A DNA stretch of 64,000 bases from Oryza sativa Japonica Group (lineage: Eukaryota > Streptophyta > Magnoliopsida > Poales > Poaceae), in the NCBI RefSeq assembly GCF_034140825.1, contig NC_089035.1, positions 41,594,001 to 41,658,000 on the forward strand, written 5' to 3'. How positions within the stretch are numbered: the stretch's first letter is position 1; each line of letters begins with the position of its first letter. The position numbers were made by a program, and so were the translations under genes. Below the pieces are notes generated by a model, which made no database searches, was not told where the DNA came from, and worked only from the letters and a program-made list of their open reading frames with translations. Below, one piece after another: positions 23,701 through 34,729 of the stretch.

Positions 23701-24786
23701 CTAGAAATCGAAGCCACCGCCGTCGTCGAACCCTGCGTCGTAGCCGGCGTCATACGCCGACGCGTCGGAGATGGCGTCTCCGATGAGGAGGCCGCCGAGC
23801 GCGCCGCCGAGCAGCCCGGCTCCGAGTCCCATCCCGAAGTTGTTCTTCTTCGCCGGCTTCACGGCCTGCTGCTGGTAGCCGCCGTACCCAGCCTGCGGCG
23901 GGTAGCCGTAGCCGCCGCCGTAGCCGGCTTGCGGCGGCGGGGGTGGGTAGCCGTAGCCGGCTTGCGGCGGCGGCGGCTGGGCCGGGTACCCGTAGCCGTA
24001 CTGCGGCGGTGGCGCCGTGCCGTATGGCGCGGCGGTGCTCGGCCCCGCGGCGGCTGGGTACGCCGTCACCGGCTCACCCGCCTTCGCCGGCTTACTACTT
24101 CCGGTCGCCGGCGGGTAGCCGGCGGGAGGTGGGTAAGCCGTCGATGGCTCGTTTCCCTTGCCCGGTGGTGGGTAGGCGGACTGGGGTGGGTAGGCCGCGG
24201 CGGCTGACCCATCGGCCTTCGCTGCCGTTGGGTAGGCGGTCGGTGGTGGGTAGGTGGATTGGGGCGGGTAGGCCGCGGCGGCGGCGGCGGAGGGCGGGTA
24301 AGCTGGCGCCGGTGGAGCTTGGCCGTACGCGACCGGAGGAGAGGCACCAGGGTAGGAGCCGGATTGGGTTACCTCGCCGATCTTGTAGGAGAAATTGAGG
24401 ACGCCCTGTGGCTTCCCGGAGGAGATCTTGCGGACCTGGTAGGAGACGAACTTGGCGGGGACGGCGCCGTCGGGGGCGCCGGAGAGGAGCTCCGAGAGGG
24501 GGATGTGGACCTCGCCGACGTCGCGGTCGCCGAGGGCGCGCTCGGCGCGGAGGAGGACGTGGAGGGAACCCGCGCCGGAGGCCGGGACGGTGAACCGGAG
24601 CGGGGCGGCGTTCCACGCCGGGTTGCGGCCACCGGCGCGGTCGGTGGCGATCCGCTGCCGCGAGCGGCGGTCGCCGGAGAGCGAGACGACGGCGTAGACC
24701 TCCATCTTGGAGAGGAGGTTCACGTCCTTGAGATCCTTGGCCGAGATCAGCGTCAGCTCCAGCGTCCTCTGCGCCATGGCCGCCAC
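23701..24786 (-). CDS. C2-domain SRC2-like protein with Pro/Tyr-rich tail
   Basis: A single exon of 361 residues with no intron. An N-terminal C2 domain (about 8-140: LELTLISAKDLKDVN...MEVYAVVSL...NPAWN) is followed by a long AYPPxxxYPPP-type region (about 150-310), a Gly/Ala-rich hydrophobic stretch (GMGLGAGLLGGALGGLLIGD) and an Asp/Gly/Tyr tail. This is the architecture of soybean SRC2 and plant ERG-like small C2 proteins, which are linked to cold and Ca2+-dependent membrane binding. The C2 acidic residues look incomplete, so Ca2+ binding is uncertain. A second Met three codons on (24777) is an alternative start. The GC-rich repeats cause many long false frames in other phases. A TATATAA box lies about 135 bp upstream. 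Confidence 0.88.
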   Translation of the reverse strand: MAAMAQRTLELTLISAKDLKDVNLLSKMEVYAVVSLSGDRRSRQRIATDRAGGRNPAWNAAPLRFTVPASGAGSLHVLLRAERALGDRDVGEVHIPLSELLSGAPDGAVPAKFVSYQVRKISSGKPQGVLNFSYKIGEVTQSGSYPGASPPVAYGQAPPAPAYPPSAAAAAAYPPQSTYPPPTAYPTAAKADGSAAAAYPPQSAYPPPGKGNEPSTAYPPPAGYPPATGSSKPAKAGEPVTAYPAAAGPSTAAPYGTAPPPQYGYGYPAQPPPPQAGYGYPPPPPQAGYGGGYGYPPQAGYGGYQQQAVKPAKKNNFGMGLGAGLLGGALGGLLIGDAISDASAYDAGYDAGFDDGGGFDF

Positions 24787-24920
24787 CGCTGCGAGATCGG
24801 AGAAATCGAATCGAAAGTTTGTGTGGACTTTGGGTGAAATTCGATCGAAATCGAACTGATCAGATTTGTATCCGAATTCGACGACTCCCGTTGTTGGGGG
24901 ATTTTTGAGACGGCGCGATG

Positions 24921-24927
24921 TTATATA
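24921..24927 (-). promoter_or_regulatory. TATA box of the C2-domain gene
   Basis: The minus strand reads TATATAA about 135 bp upstream of the start codon, in otherwise GC-balanced sequence. Confidence 0.55.
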
Positions 24928-25586
24928 GGAGTGGGGAATTGGAGGAGGTTACCTGGATATTTCTCGTACGCGTATTCTGGATTAGACACTGACGTGTGGA
25001 CCCAGGTGATCGACGGACCCACATTGTCAGTGACACTGTCTAGTAAGGTTGCAGGTCCTTCGCGAACACGCGTCATGCTGGTAGGCTGATCTCGTTACAC
25101 GCGGAAGTAAGACGCGCGAAGTAAGGCGGGCATGTATGACACGTGGGGCCCATCGAACGGTGGGACCGATTCGTCAGTGTTTGCGCCGGGATAGGGGGGG
25201 CAGTGGACGGAAGCCAAGCCTACCGTGCGCCCGCAGAGTTCGGCGCAGTGGGGCCCACCTGTCAGTGGGCGTCGCCGCGTACGACCGGTCCACGGAAGGC
25301 GCCCCTTTCCCGCGCGTTGACCACAGCATCAGCAGCCAAATCGTGTGGCCGCGAATCGCCTTCTCTTGCAGGCTAAGGAAAAAAGGCGACGCGGGCAAGA
25401 CGCTGCCTCTCCTGTGGACCGTTGATGCGCCTATCCACTTCTTTTCCGCACTGTAGCTAAGCTAGTGTTGTTTCTTGTCTCCACTTCTTCCTGCTCATCG
25501 CGACGAACTTGCTGATGAAATCTCAAAACCATCTCAATTACAGTTGCGGTAAATAACTCTTTAAACATATCATATAAGGAAGATTT
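24928..25586. other. GC-rich upstream flank of the C2-domain gene
   Basis: Contains ACGT-core motifs, including GACACGTGGGGCCC at 25139 (ABRE/G-box-like), and several CGCG stretches. The open frames at 25136-25456 look like composition effects; no gene is supported. Confidence 0.45.
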
Positions 25587-25915
25587 TAAAGTGGTGTTTG
25601 GATCTAGTGACTAAATTTTAGCCCTTATCATATCAGATGTTTGGACACTAATTAGAATTATTAAACTTAGACTAATAATAAAACTAACTGTATAAATGAA
25701 AGCTAATTCGCGAGATAAATTTTTTAAATCTAATTAATCTATAATTAGCACATGTTTACTGTAGCATCACATAGGCTGATCATGGATTAATTAGGCTCAA
25801 TAGATTTATCTCACGAATTAGTCCATGGCTATGGAATGGGTTTTATCGTTAGTCTACATTTAATACTTCTAGTTAGTGTCCAAACATTTGATATGACATA
25901 CACTAAGATTTTAGT
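25587..25915. repeat. MITE, TTTAGAT family (copy 3)
   Basis: Ends GTGGTGTTTGGATCTAGTG and AGATTTTAGTCCCTGATCCC. Internal AATTAATCTATAATTAGC and TTTACTGTAGCATCACAT match copy 2. Confidence 0.65.
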
Positions 25916-26934
25916 CCCTGATCCCACTAAGTTATATTGTTGTAATCTCTGTTTGTAGGACAGTAGGAGTTTTTTTTTTTTGGGTGGGGGCATTTGTAAA
26001 TTTGCCACCGATTTTTTCAATTTTGCAAAGATGCTACTCGAATGATAATTCTAGTGATATTTTTATAATTTTCTAATGGCAGTCTAGCAATAACGATTCT
26101 AAGTAATAGTAAATTTGCAATTGCCTCTTTTTTTTAAGATAATGAGGACATTAGGAGTATTGGATTGTAGTATATTTGTATGCCCGTCAGGCTTCACCAA
26201 CATCGTCAAAGTAAGGTGGCGTCAAAACAGCTACTGTGCAGAAAATTCAGGGTCTCCCTTCTAGAACATTGAAGTATTCGCCCAGGAAAGCTGAATATTT
26301 GAAGCAACGTTTGATGCCGATGGCAGTGCAATAATTCTTGCCGAATGTCATGTAGCACATGCGACTCGTTTTTTGTTTGCCTAGCATATGAGAGATGTCA
26401 AAGGAAATGTACAATACAAACTGAAAAATGTGACATCAATATGGGCTATGGAGTTGAGCATAAATACCATAAGTGAGAACCAGCCAGTAGAACAACAGAG
26501 TTTCATCATTAAGAGAGAACATAGGTGGTTAGCAGATGCAAGAGCCAAGAGCAATAATGCTGACCAAATGTGAAGTCCCTGGAACTCTGGAAGTACAGCT
26601 TGATCCAAAATCTAACAAGCAGCAAAGGCAACAAAGGATAGGGAAATAGGAACTGGTTATTTCAGAAGTCCCGCTTATGCAGATGGTTCAATGGCAATTA
26701 TGGCATCCTACTCACGACATTTGTAGTTGAAAGAGAATCAAGAGTAGTTTCTTGCTATTGAGCAATGTCTCGTAAACCGCTTCCGGCCGGTTTTGACGAA
26801 AACCGTTGATCATCATGAAATTCGACTAGATTTTGTCAGGATTTAAATTTTAGATAGTGTTTTTTGAGAAAACTTGACTGGTTTACAAGTAGTTTATGAT
26901 CACGAGCCAGCTTGAAGGATTTCACGAAAACTGA
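25916..26934. other. Intergenic DNA, nothing recognised
   Basis: AT-rich DNA without a supported gene, RNA or complete repeat. Two overlapping opposite frames at 26381-26608 have no domain resemblance. Confidence 0.45.
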
Positions 26935-27441
26935 GGATGTGTTTGGTTGCAAGCCATACTTTGCGTAAATTTGAAAGGAGTTTGTTTGTAGCCATAGTTG
27001 TGGCAAGATTCTTTTCCAATAAATTGGATCCCACATGTCAACGATAAAAAAAAAGTGTGGCAAGATTCCCTTAGACTTAGGGGCTGTTTGGTTTGGTGCT
27101 ATACATTGCCACACCACATGTTAGACATGCCACAGATTGCTAGCTTAGCGTCTGGTTGCTTGTTTCAGTTGTGGCAAGCCACATTTTCTTGTTTCATGGG
27201 CCTACATGTCATATACTCATTTTCTAGCTAAACATTGCTACGCTTGTAGCCAGCAAATTGTTGGCCGCACTTTGTTTGCCATGCCACATCTATGGCAAAT
27301 TGAGTTATGGCAATGTTAGACAACAACCAAACAGACCCTTAGTAAGTTGCAGCTAACAATTTAATCGCCTCACCTTACGCAATGTATGACAACTTTTATT
27401 GGCAAGCAATGATAAAGTGTGACCGGGAACCAAACAACCCC
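26935..27441. repeat. Tourist-like MITE, outer copy
   Basis: The left end GGATGTGTTTGGTTGC and right end GGGAACCAAACAACCCC are inverted, followed by TTA at the right (27442-27444) and TGA at the left. The interior is split by a second copy of the same type. Confidence 0.6.
27080..27338. repeat. Tourist-like MITE nested in the outer copy
   Basis: Inverted ends GGGGCTGTTTGGTTTGG and CAACAACCAAACAGACCC are flanked by TTA on both sides (27077-27079 and 27339-27341). TTA is the signature target of Tourist/PIF-Harbinger MITEs. Confidence 0.8.
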
Positions 27442-27468
27442 TTAGTAGCATGTCATGCATGATGCATT

Positions 27469-27660
27469 AAGGCTGTGTTGGTAGTTTGGTTTGGTAAGTA
27501 ATCCTCCATGCACGTAAAAGGGAGCGACTCACTAGCATATAATTAATTAAGTATTAGACTTTTTTTAAAATAGGGTAATATGAACTATTAAAACAGCTTA
27601 TCTATATATATTTTTTTTAAAAAAACACACCAGTTTGCAGTTTGGGAAGCGTGTAGGAAC
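27469..27660. repeat. MITE, GCACGTAAAA/TAATTAAGTATTAG family (copy 1)
   Basis: Contains GCACGTAAAAGGGAGCGACT, ATAATTAATTAAGTATTAG and CAGTTTGCAGTTTGGGAAGC. The same ordered blocks occur at 27835-28025 and 47640-47830. Ends are approximate. Confidence 0.6.
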
Positions 27661-27685
27661 ATTGACTATCGAGAATACATATCAA

Positions 27686-27826
27686 GGCCCTGTTTGGAGA
27701 AGCTTAATGTTAGAAGCAACTATTTGATAACTAGCTTATAAGGATGTAGATAAAAAGTTAGATTACTTAGGGAGTTTTTATTATGCAAGAAGTTGCAGCT
27801 CCTAAAAGCTTCCAAACATACCCTAA
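27686..27826. repeat. Small MITE with GGCCCTGTTTGGAGAAGCTT end
   Basis: GCCCTGTTTGGAGAAGCTTA at the left and AAAGCTTCCAAACATACCC at the right are inverted ends about 140 bp apart. Confidence 0.65.
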
Positions 27827-27834
27827 TATTGTGT

Positions 27835-28025
27835 TCAACTCCCTGGGGTGGTAACTAATACTCCACACACGTAAAATGGAACAAGCTATTTTTTAAATTT
27901 GATTAATATGATATTTTTAAGCAACTTTCGTATATAAGTTTTTTCATAAAACATATCATCTAACAGTTTAAAAATCGTGCGCTGGTAAAACGAGGGAGGT
28001 AAGTTGGGAAGCCACTCTACTAGCA
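27835..28025. repeat. MITE, GCACGTAAAA/TAATTAAGTATTAG family (copy 2)
   Basis: ACACGTAAAATGGAACAAGC at the left, GATTAATATGATATTTTTAA in the middle, and GTTTAAAAATCGTGCGCTGG at the right match the family. Confidence 0.55.
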
Positions 28026-28643
28026 CGGTAGATTGTACAGCGGTAAATTGGGTCGCAGGCGAACACATGCCCCATCTGAACTCAGTTAACCGGGCCACAC
28101 TTAACAATGGGCTGCCTAGTTAAGCCCAATTCGTCGCCTCCGCGTGTTGCAACTTGCAACTTGCAACGTGCGTGCCGCGTGGGTGGCCTAATCTGCTCTG
28201 TAAATGGCAGATTACCGGGTCGTTTAGCAGCAGGAAGCTTCATGTGGCGCGTTTTAGGTGGCATCCAACGTTCGAAACAGAGTAGATTAGGAGACGCCAT
28301 TAACGACGGCTCGCTCAACCATACCACCTTTTCAAATTCATTTTTCAATGAGTACTAAAAATTTTAAAAAGGGTAAAAACTTGAAGAAAATTTATGGAAA
28401 AAAATTGTACCACATGCAGAATCTCTCGAAAATGTCAAGGCCCAAATGGCGCCACGTAAAAAAAAGGAAGTGTTCGCCTCGTCACAAGGCAAGCAAATCC
28501 GCTTTCTCCATTACAAAGCGGAGACCCCGCCGCAACGCCAAGAGCCAAACCGCCTCCTCCTTCCCAAAAGGCCAAAACCGCCCACCTCCTCTCGCCCCTT
28601 CTCGCCGCCTCCGCCGCCGCCGCCGCCGACGAGGAGGAGGCCG
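28026..28643. other. Upstream flank and 5' UTR of the carrier gene
   Basis: No repeat ends or gene recognised. The stretch just before the start (28540-28643) is pyrimidine- and CCG-rich, typical of a grass 5' untranslated leader. Confidence 0.45.
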
Positions 28644-31600
28644 ATGGGCTCCGAGGAGGAGCCGTCGCAGATGCGGAGGGCGCTGGTGGACGCGCTCGCG
28701 GGGGCCATCTCCGGCGGCATCTCCCGCACCGTCACCTCCCCCCTCGACGTCATCAAAATCCGCTTCCAGGTCCTCCCCCCCACAAAATTCCGCCGCTCGC
28801 GGTTGCATTTCCCTACCCGGCTAGCTCCCGCGGGGAGCGCTCGCGCTGTTCTATGGTGTTTTGTAGCTAGAATTGGTAAGATCGGTTGATTGGGGTTGTC
28901 TGGGAGAAGTTTTTGAGGCTGGTGCTTTGTTTTGTGGGGGGACCTGTATGCTGTGTGTACTAGACGTCGGCTGCATCCGTCGATTTGCCCCTGCATTGCA
29001 TATGTCCATGAAATTGAGGTTGAGGAGTACCCGCGGTCGCCTTTATCTGTGTGAATTTGTGGCTTCAACGCCGGGGAGCTATTTGGTCAATGAATTTGGG
29101 GATGAGCTCCACATGTCTTAATCCCAATGGTTTGGTCTCGGAAATGTACTTAAATTTTCGTTACGATGTGGATGTATTATAGCCGTTTTTATTGGTCAAC
29201 TAAGCAGTGTGTTCGGAGTTATTTATGTCCAGTAACACAGAATATTTGTTCTTCTGAAGTTATTTTTGTTATGTTAGCTCCAGCTACATTGTTGGAAGCT
29301 TGGCCATCTATTCAGTTTGATGATAACAAGGAATACCACTTCTAATGACTTGTTGACAATTGGATGGCTGTATACACCTTTTAAGCCAGTAGATATGGTA
29401 GCTTTAGCTTTGCTGTCATGAAGGGACCTTAAGGATTGCACTGGCTATGTGCCAAGGGAGTTTGTACCACATGCGCTTTCCAACAGGATTGATGGCCTTT
29501 GCACTTAAAGCTATAGAGTAGAGTTAACTGCATTGGTTGCAACCTTACTGTATCAACCCGTGACATTTTTTTACAGATTGCATTGGCTTGAAATATGCAT
29601 ATTTTGGATATTCAGATGATTTCTTGTGATTTTCCACAGGTTCAATTGGAGCCCACAACCTCGTGGGGTGTACTTCGAAGGGATGTCTATGGACCTTCCA
29701 AGTACACTGGGCTTTTGCAAGCAAGTAAAGATATTCTCCGAGAGGAAGGTTTGCCGGTATCTCCTTTTCTTTGAACATTTCTCTGTTCATGTGCTGTTTA
29801 CTAGTGACATATGCATGTGCTGCTGCTTATTAACTTGCATGCCTGAGTGGGATCACTCATCCAAATATCAGTTTTAATATCATTTTATTATGCTGAACAT
29901 GGACCAAATGCAAAAGCAGGGCGGGCTTATGGATTTCACTTCTGCTGCTAATTCTGCTAACTTTATTGAGTAACATTGATTTGGTGACATCTAGCATGTA
30001 TCAAAGGCTACTCAGCCACACGTTGCACTGTCTCTTCCTGTCATATAACTTATGGTGATGCATTAAAACAAAACCCATTAATTTGATCTACTCCTGGTTC
30101 AGTTCAAATGAAAATGGAAGGCACCAAGCTGCAAGATATACTACTCTGACACTATTCTCCAAAAAAGTACCACATGTGTTTTTATGGCTGAAATAGAGGC
30201 TTGAAGTTTACTTGTTAGGTGATATTGGCTGCTGGTTTTGAAATACATTTTTTCCTGCAATGTATTGGGAATCACAGTGTGTGTTGCCTTTATTTTTTGC
30301 CCTAGATCTGTATACTTTGTTAATCTATGTGTGATTTGTTCTTATTTTCTGTTTGTTTTAAATGTCATATCTTAAACAAAAAGAATTATTCATTAAGAAA
30401 AGTCGTCACCATGCAAAATTCTGATCTTTCAGGGATTTTGGAGAGGAAATGTTCCAGCCCTATTAATGTATATGCCATATACAGCTATACAATTCACTGT
30501 TCTACACAAGCTGAAAACATTTGCTTCTGGTTCATCCAAAACAGGTACATTTTCTCTTTATGGTATCTGTTCCAACTTGGTCCATTGTTCTAGACTGAAG
30601 TATGAATTACAGTGGTCACTCCTCAAACCTTAATTTTTAGTGTGTACAAAAGTTATGAGGTTTGCCCAGAACTTTGAGCTTTGTATTGTCTCTATAGTCC
30701 TTACCTGATCTGTGTTATTTGCCCAGAGGATCATTTGCACTTGAGTCCTTACCTATCGTATGTAAGTGGGGCTATAGCAGGATGTGCAGCAACAGTAGGA
30801 TCATATCCATTTGACCTTCTCAGAACAATTCTTGCATCACAGGGTGAACCGAAGGTAAATATGTACTCTGCGGTTGTAGACACCTTTTTTTTTTTGTTTC
30901 ATTGAGGTATTAACATGATCTCTGGTCATATATTCTCACTTTATTAGCTCCTAATAGCATGGATGTGATACTTGTTCATAATGACTGAATCGTCATCTTC
31001 AGTATACATACATAACATAGTATGCAAAGGACTTCCTGGCACCTTTTTTGTTTTCTCAATCGTTTCTCTTCATTCCCTGATTCGTGTAGTTTTGTCAACA
31101 TTGCACACCACACTACATAGGAGCAGTTTAAGGTTGAGGTCTTTTTGGCTGGAAATCTAGTTTTCTTTGCAGAACTTAAAACAACACTGATTCATATTGT
31201 TGTTTGAAAAACATGAATTTTTCCTTTTTTATTATTGGATTTTATTATGCAAATGATTATTTTGTGCTGAACTTTTCCACTATCATGTATTTATTCAGCA
31301 TATAGAGTACTGGAATATCATGGCACAAAATTGTATTCACATGCAGTTATGTTTATCTGTAGGTTTACCCTGACATGAGGTCTGCATTTCTTGATATAAT
31401 GAAAACCCGCGGTTTCCGAGGACTTTACGCCGGTCTAACTCCAACTCTTGTTGAAATCATACCATATGCTGGCTTACAGTTTGGTTCATATGATACTTTC
31501 AAACGGTCGATGATGGTAACAATACTAATATCTCTTTTTTGGCATGTGCTTAATTAGACTATTTTGAGGTGATTTATGCCATTTTAGATATTGTAGCTTA

Positions 31601-32775
31601 GCCTCAACTTTATTTGTCTCCAAGTCTGATCATATTTACACTTTTCTTGAGAATGATGACACTGAAGTATTGAGATTAAGGAAAGGTAGTGAATCTATAT
31701 ATCTTTCAAACAAGTGAAGACCTAAAAATCTAACGACGCTTAAATAAGCAATCTGTAATTACTAGTTATGTGGAACAATCTTAATGCTTGATAAGAAAAA
31801 AATTATCTTTGACACTTAGAAACTTTTTATTGCTGTGGGATTCCGTGAATGCTGTTAATGCTTGAACCATCTGACTTTATTTTTTTTTCAATGTAGACAT
31901 GGAATAGGTACCGATATTCACATCTTAACTCAGGAAGTGAGGATGATTCAGTATCAAGCTTCCAGTTATTTCTTTGTGGATTTGCAGCCGGAACATTTTC
32001 AAAAGCTGCTTGTCACCCACTTGATGTTGTAAAGAAAAGATTTCAGGTAAATGCCATTTGTTTTGTCTTGAAAAAGGCTTATTTTGACAGTTCTCAGACA
32101 TGAATCATGTTAAATTTTTGTGAAGAATACTCTTGATTGAGTTGCATTATGATAATGAAGTATTCATTACATTTACAATTTACAAGTTTGTAAAATCACA
32201 TCCAACAGGAAATCTGATACTGGGTTGCAATGAGATATAGTTAGTGTGGTGTAGTAGGTTGTCAGCAGCTGCAGTGTATGATCTCCACAGGTCTGGAGTA
32301 TCATACATCATGCTTGACCAGGTCAACTAAGAGTACCATTCTGGTAACTATGCACCAGAATAGGTCATTGGTCTGGTAGCTATGAATCACCTCCTTTCCA
32401 TTGTCCTGAAGCTTCATACATTTGGGCTGCTTCACCTACTTCATGCTTCGTGTTGCAGACTTCGCTTCCTACATTTTCTTATTATATCTAGCTGTATTTA
32501 TCTCAAGAAATAATTTGAAGTTATGGAGCACTGATATTTGTTCCATCATACTGCAGATTGAAGGATTAAAACGACATCCAAGATATGGCGCCCGAATTGA
32601 GAGCAGCACATACAAGGGCATGTACCATGCCCTAAAAGAGATTGTTGCGAAGGAGGGGTTTGGAGGCCTTTATAAAGGACTTTTCCCATCTTTGGTGAAA
32701 TCGGCTCCTGCTGGTGCCGTGACATTTGTGGCATATGAATACATCTCAGACTGGTTAGAGTCAATACTGATGTGA
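28644..32775 (+). CDS. Mitochondrial carrier, thiamine pyrophosphate carrier type
   Basis: An inner-membrane solute carrier of the SLC25 family. Seven exons: 28644-28769, 29640-29756, 30433-30544, 30727-30854, 31363-31515, 31897-32046 and 32557-32775, all GT-AG, giving 334 residues. The three family repeats each carry the signature: [10 protein letters not shown] (33-42), [12 protein letters not shown] (from 146) and [10 protein letters not shown] (253-262). Other hallmarks are EGLPGFWRGN and [24 protein letters not shown]. The sequence resembles plant and animal thiamine pyrophosphate carriers (SLC25A19, TPC), which exchange cytosolic ThPP with mitochondrial nucleotides. The substrate is inferred from resemblance. 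The ATG at 28644 is chosen because it starts directly before the first repeat; the frame is open further upstream. An ATG-less 3' region with possible UTR introns extends past 33000. Confidence 0.9.
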
Positions 32776-34729
32776 CAAATCGCCATGCAGTGTTATTCAT
32801 TTTCCTCCCCGTTTTGTGTTGTATTGTCCTTATTATTTCGCCCTGCTGTTGCACACTTGAATTAGTTTAATTGATCCATTTCTGGAAGAGGCTGCAGTTC
32901 CTTTAGATCTTGCAGTCTATACAAGATTTGAGGAGCCTACAAAACCAGCTGGATGAGTAATGCTTGTAAGCTCCTCTCATGGGTTTTGGACATCACTTAA
33001 CATTACCAGAACTAAGCAGTCAGATTGGTGATTTAAGCATTTGGCTTGCTAGATATCTGCTTACGTGCTCAGCCAGACCTACCTGTTGCTTTTTTTTACT
33101 GAACATGCTACATAGTTCTCTTGCGTGTCACTGTGTCAGTGTGTGCATAAGTGCATTATTGTATGACATCAAATCACTGAATCTGAAATTGTTTTGCAGG
33201 ATAGGGAGCAAAGCTGGAGTCGAGTGAGTTCTTGGATGAAGGAGCCATTGAGAGATACAACATACAATGATGAGAGAACAGTGTCCACTCTTAATTGTTT
33301 TGTGACCGCAAGGTCGAAAGTTAAAAAGTGCATACAATCCCTTGAGAGCTGATACTTGGAAAGCCTTGCATAGAATTAGCTACTCTTGTCATTTCTCTGC
33401 CTTTTTGCCCCATTGACCTGTGTTGTTGCATTCGTTGAGATGTAACAGTGAGGATGAGTAAAACTAAGGAAAGTGTAGAGCTTGTGACGCTTGATGAAGG
33501 CCGGGGAGCGGCAGGCATTTTTGTTAAGATGATATTATCTCACTCCTATATGTCCCTCACTCACATAATGCAGTTAATGTGAACTGTTACATGATTCGTA
33601 GCTTATCTGCCTTTATGGCTCATGCAAACTGTAACTCTGGGAGACTGGGACTGAAAGTCGTTATTTGCTTCGTGATGAGTAGCATTTCCTGCTTCTTTAC
33701 TCTGAACATATGTTGGTGACATATTCATGATGTGGTCGATTGCAAATGCTGCAGAATATAGTGGCTTTAAGCTTTTTCCAGCTATGAATCAATGAATGCC
33801 AGACCATGCGCTTTTCAGACCATTCTACATGGTAAGCTGCTGCCAAATTGATACCGGCCGAGTTGTGAATGGAAGAGAATCTGTATGCCTGTATCGGGAG
33901 GAATCTAAATAGTATCGGATTATCCCTTCGCCGCATAACGAACATTGCACTTTCACATAAAAGCGATTCGCCTTAACAACTGGAGTACAGAAATTTCGTA
34001 GCGGCTAAACATTTAAAATATCTAGTATATGATGTGAAACATCTTAATACATAACATCCGATGGATCAATCATAACCATCTAGACGTTCATTGTGAGTAG
34101 TGCGTGTACATCACACCGATAATAATCACGTAATCACGTTAGGCAGCTGAAAGAGAATAAGTATATACATAAATCTCACATCAAAAGCCATGATATGTTT
34201 TTTTTTCTTTTTTTATGGAAGGCATTAGCCTTGCTGTTATGGAAATCAAGGTAGATGTCATGCAAGCTAGACCACGTAACTTCACCTATTGCAACACATA
34301 TATTTTCCCTAGTTTATATTTATATGTAATTCTGACTATTTTGTTTTTTAACCCAAGCGAATTTTTGCTATATAAAAAAAATTCCTCCACCACACTACCA
34401 CAGCTGCCGCTGCCGCCATAGCAACACGAGCCGTTTGCTTGCACTTGTGTTGTGTGGAAGAGATTACAGCTCACACTGACGCCTGGGCCCCACTAGTCAG
34501 TCTAAGGCGACTGCAATGCCCTCGAGGCCGCCGACCCGCCCCCGGCCCGAGTACCAAAACTGAAAAAAGGAAAAAAAAAAACTCTCCCACTTCATCCATC
34601 CCTCTCCATCTCGCTCGGTCCCCGTCCCCAACCTGCAAACCCTAATCCCGCCGCTGACTCCCCCAACCACGGCGGCGGCGGCGGCGGAGGCGGAGGCGGC
34701 TGCCTGATGCCCAGCCGCCCGCGGGGGCC
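32776..34729. other. 3' UTR of the carrier gene, then intergenic and LD leader
   Basis: No separate gene recognised. A possible 3'-UTR intron acceptor (TTTTGCAG) lies at 33192-33199. From about 34480 the DNA becomes GC-rich and leads into the LUMINIDEPENDENS start. Confidence 0.4.

Noticed and set aside
24259-24837. Long open frame opposite the C2-domain gene (192 codons)
   Set aside because: It is Arg/Gly/Asp-biased low complexity from GC-rich codons on the other strand and has no domain.
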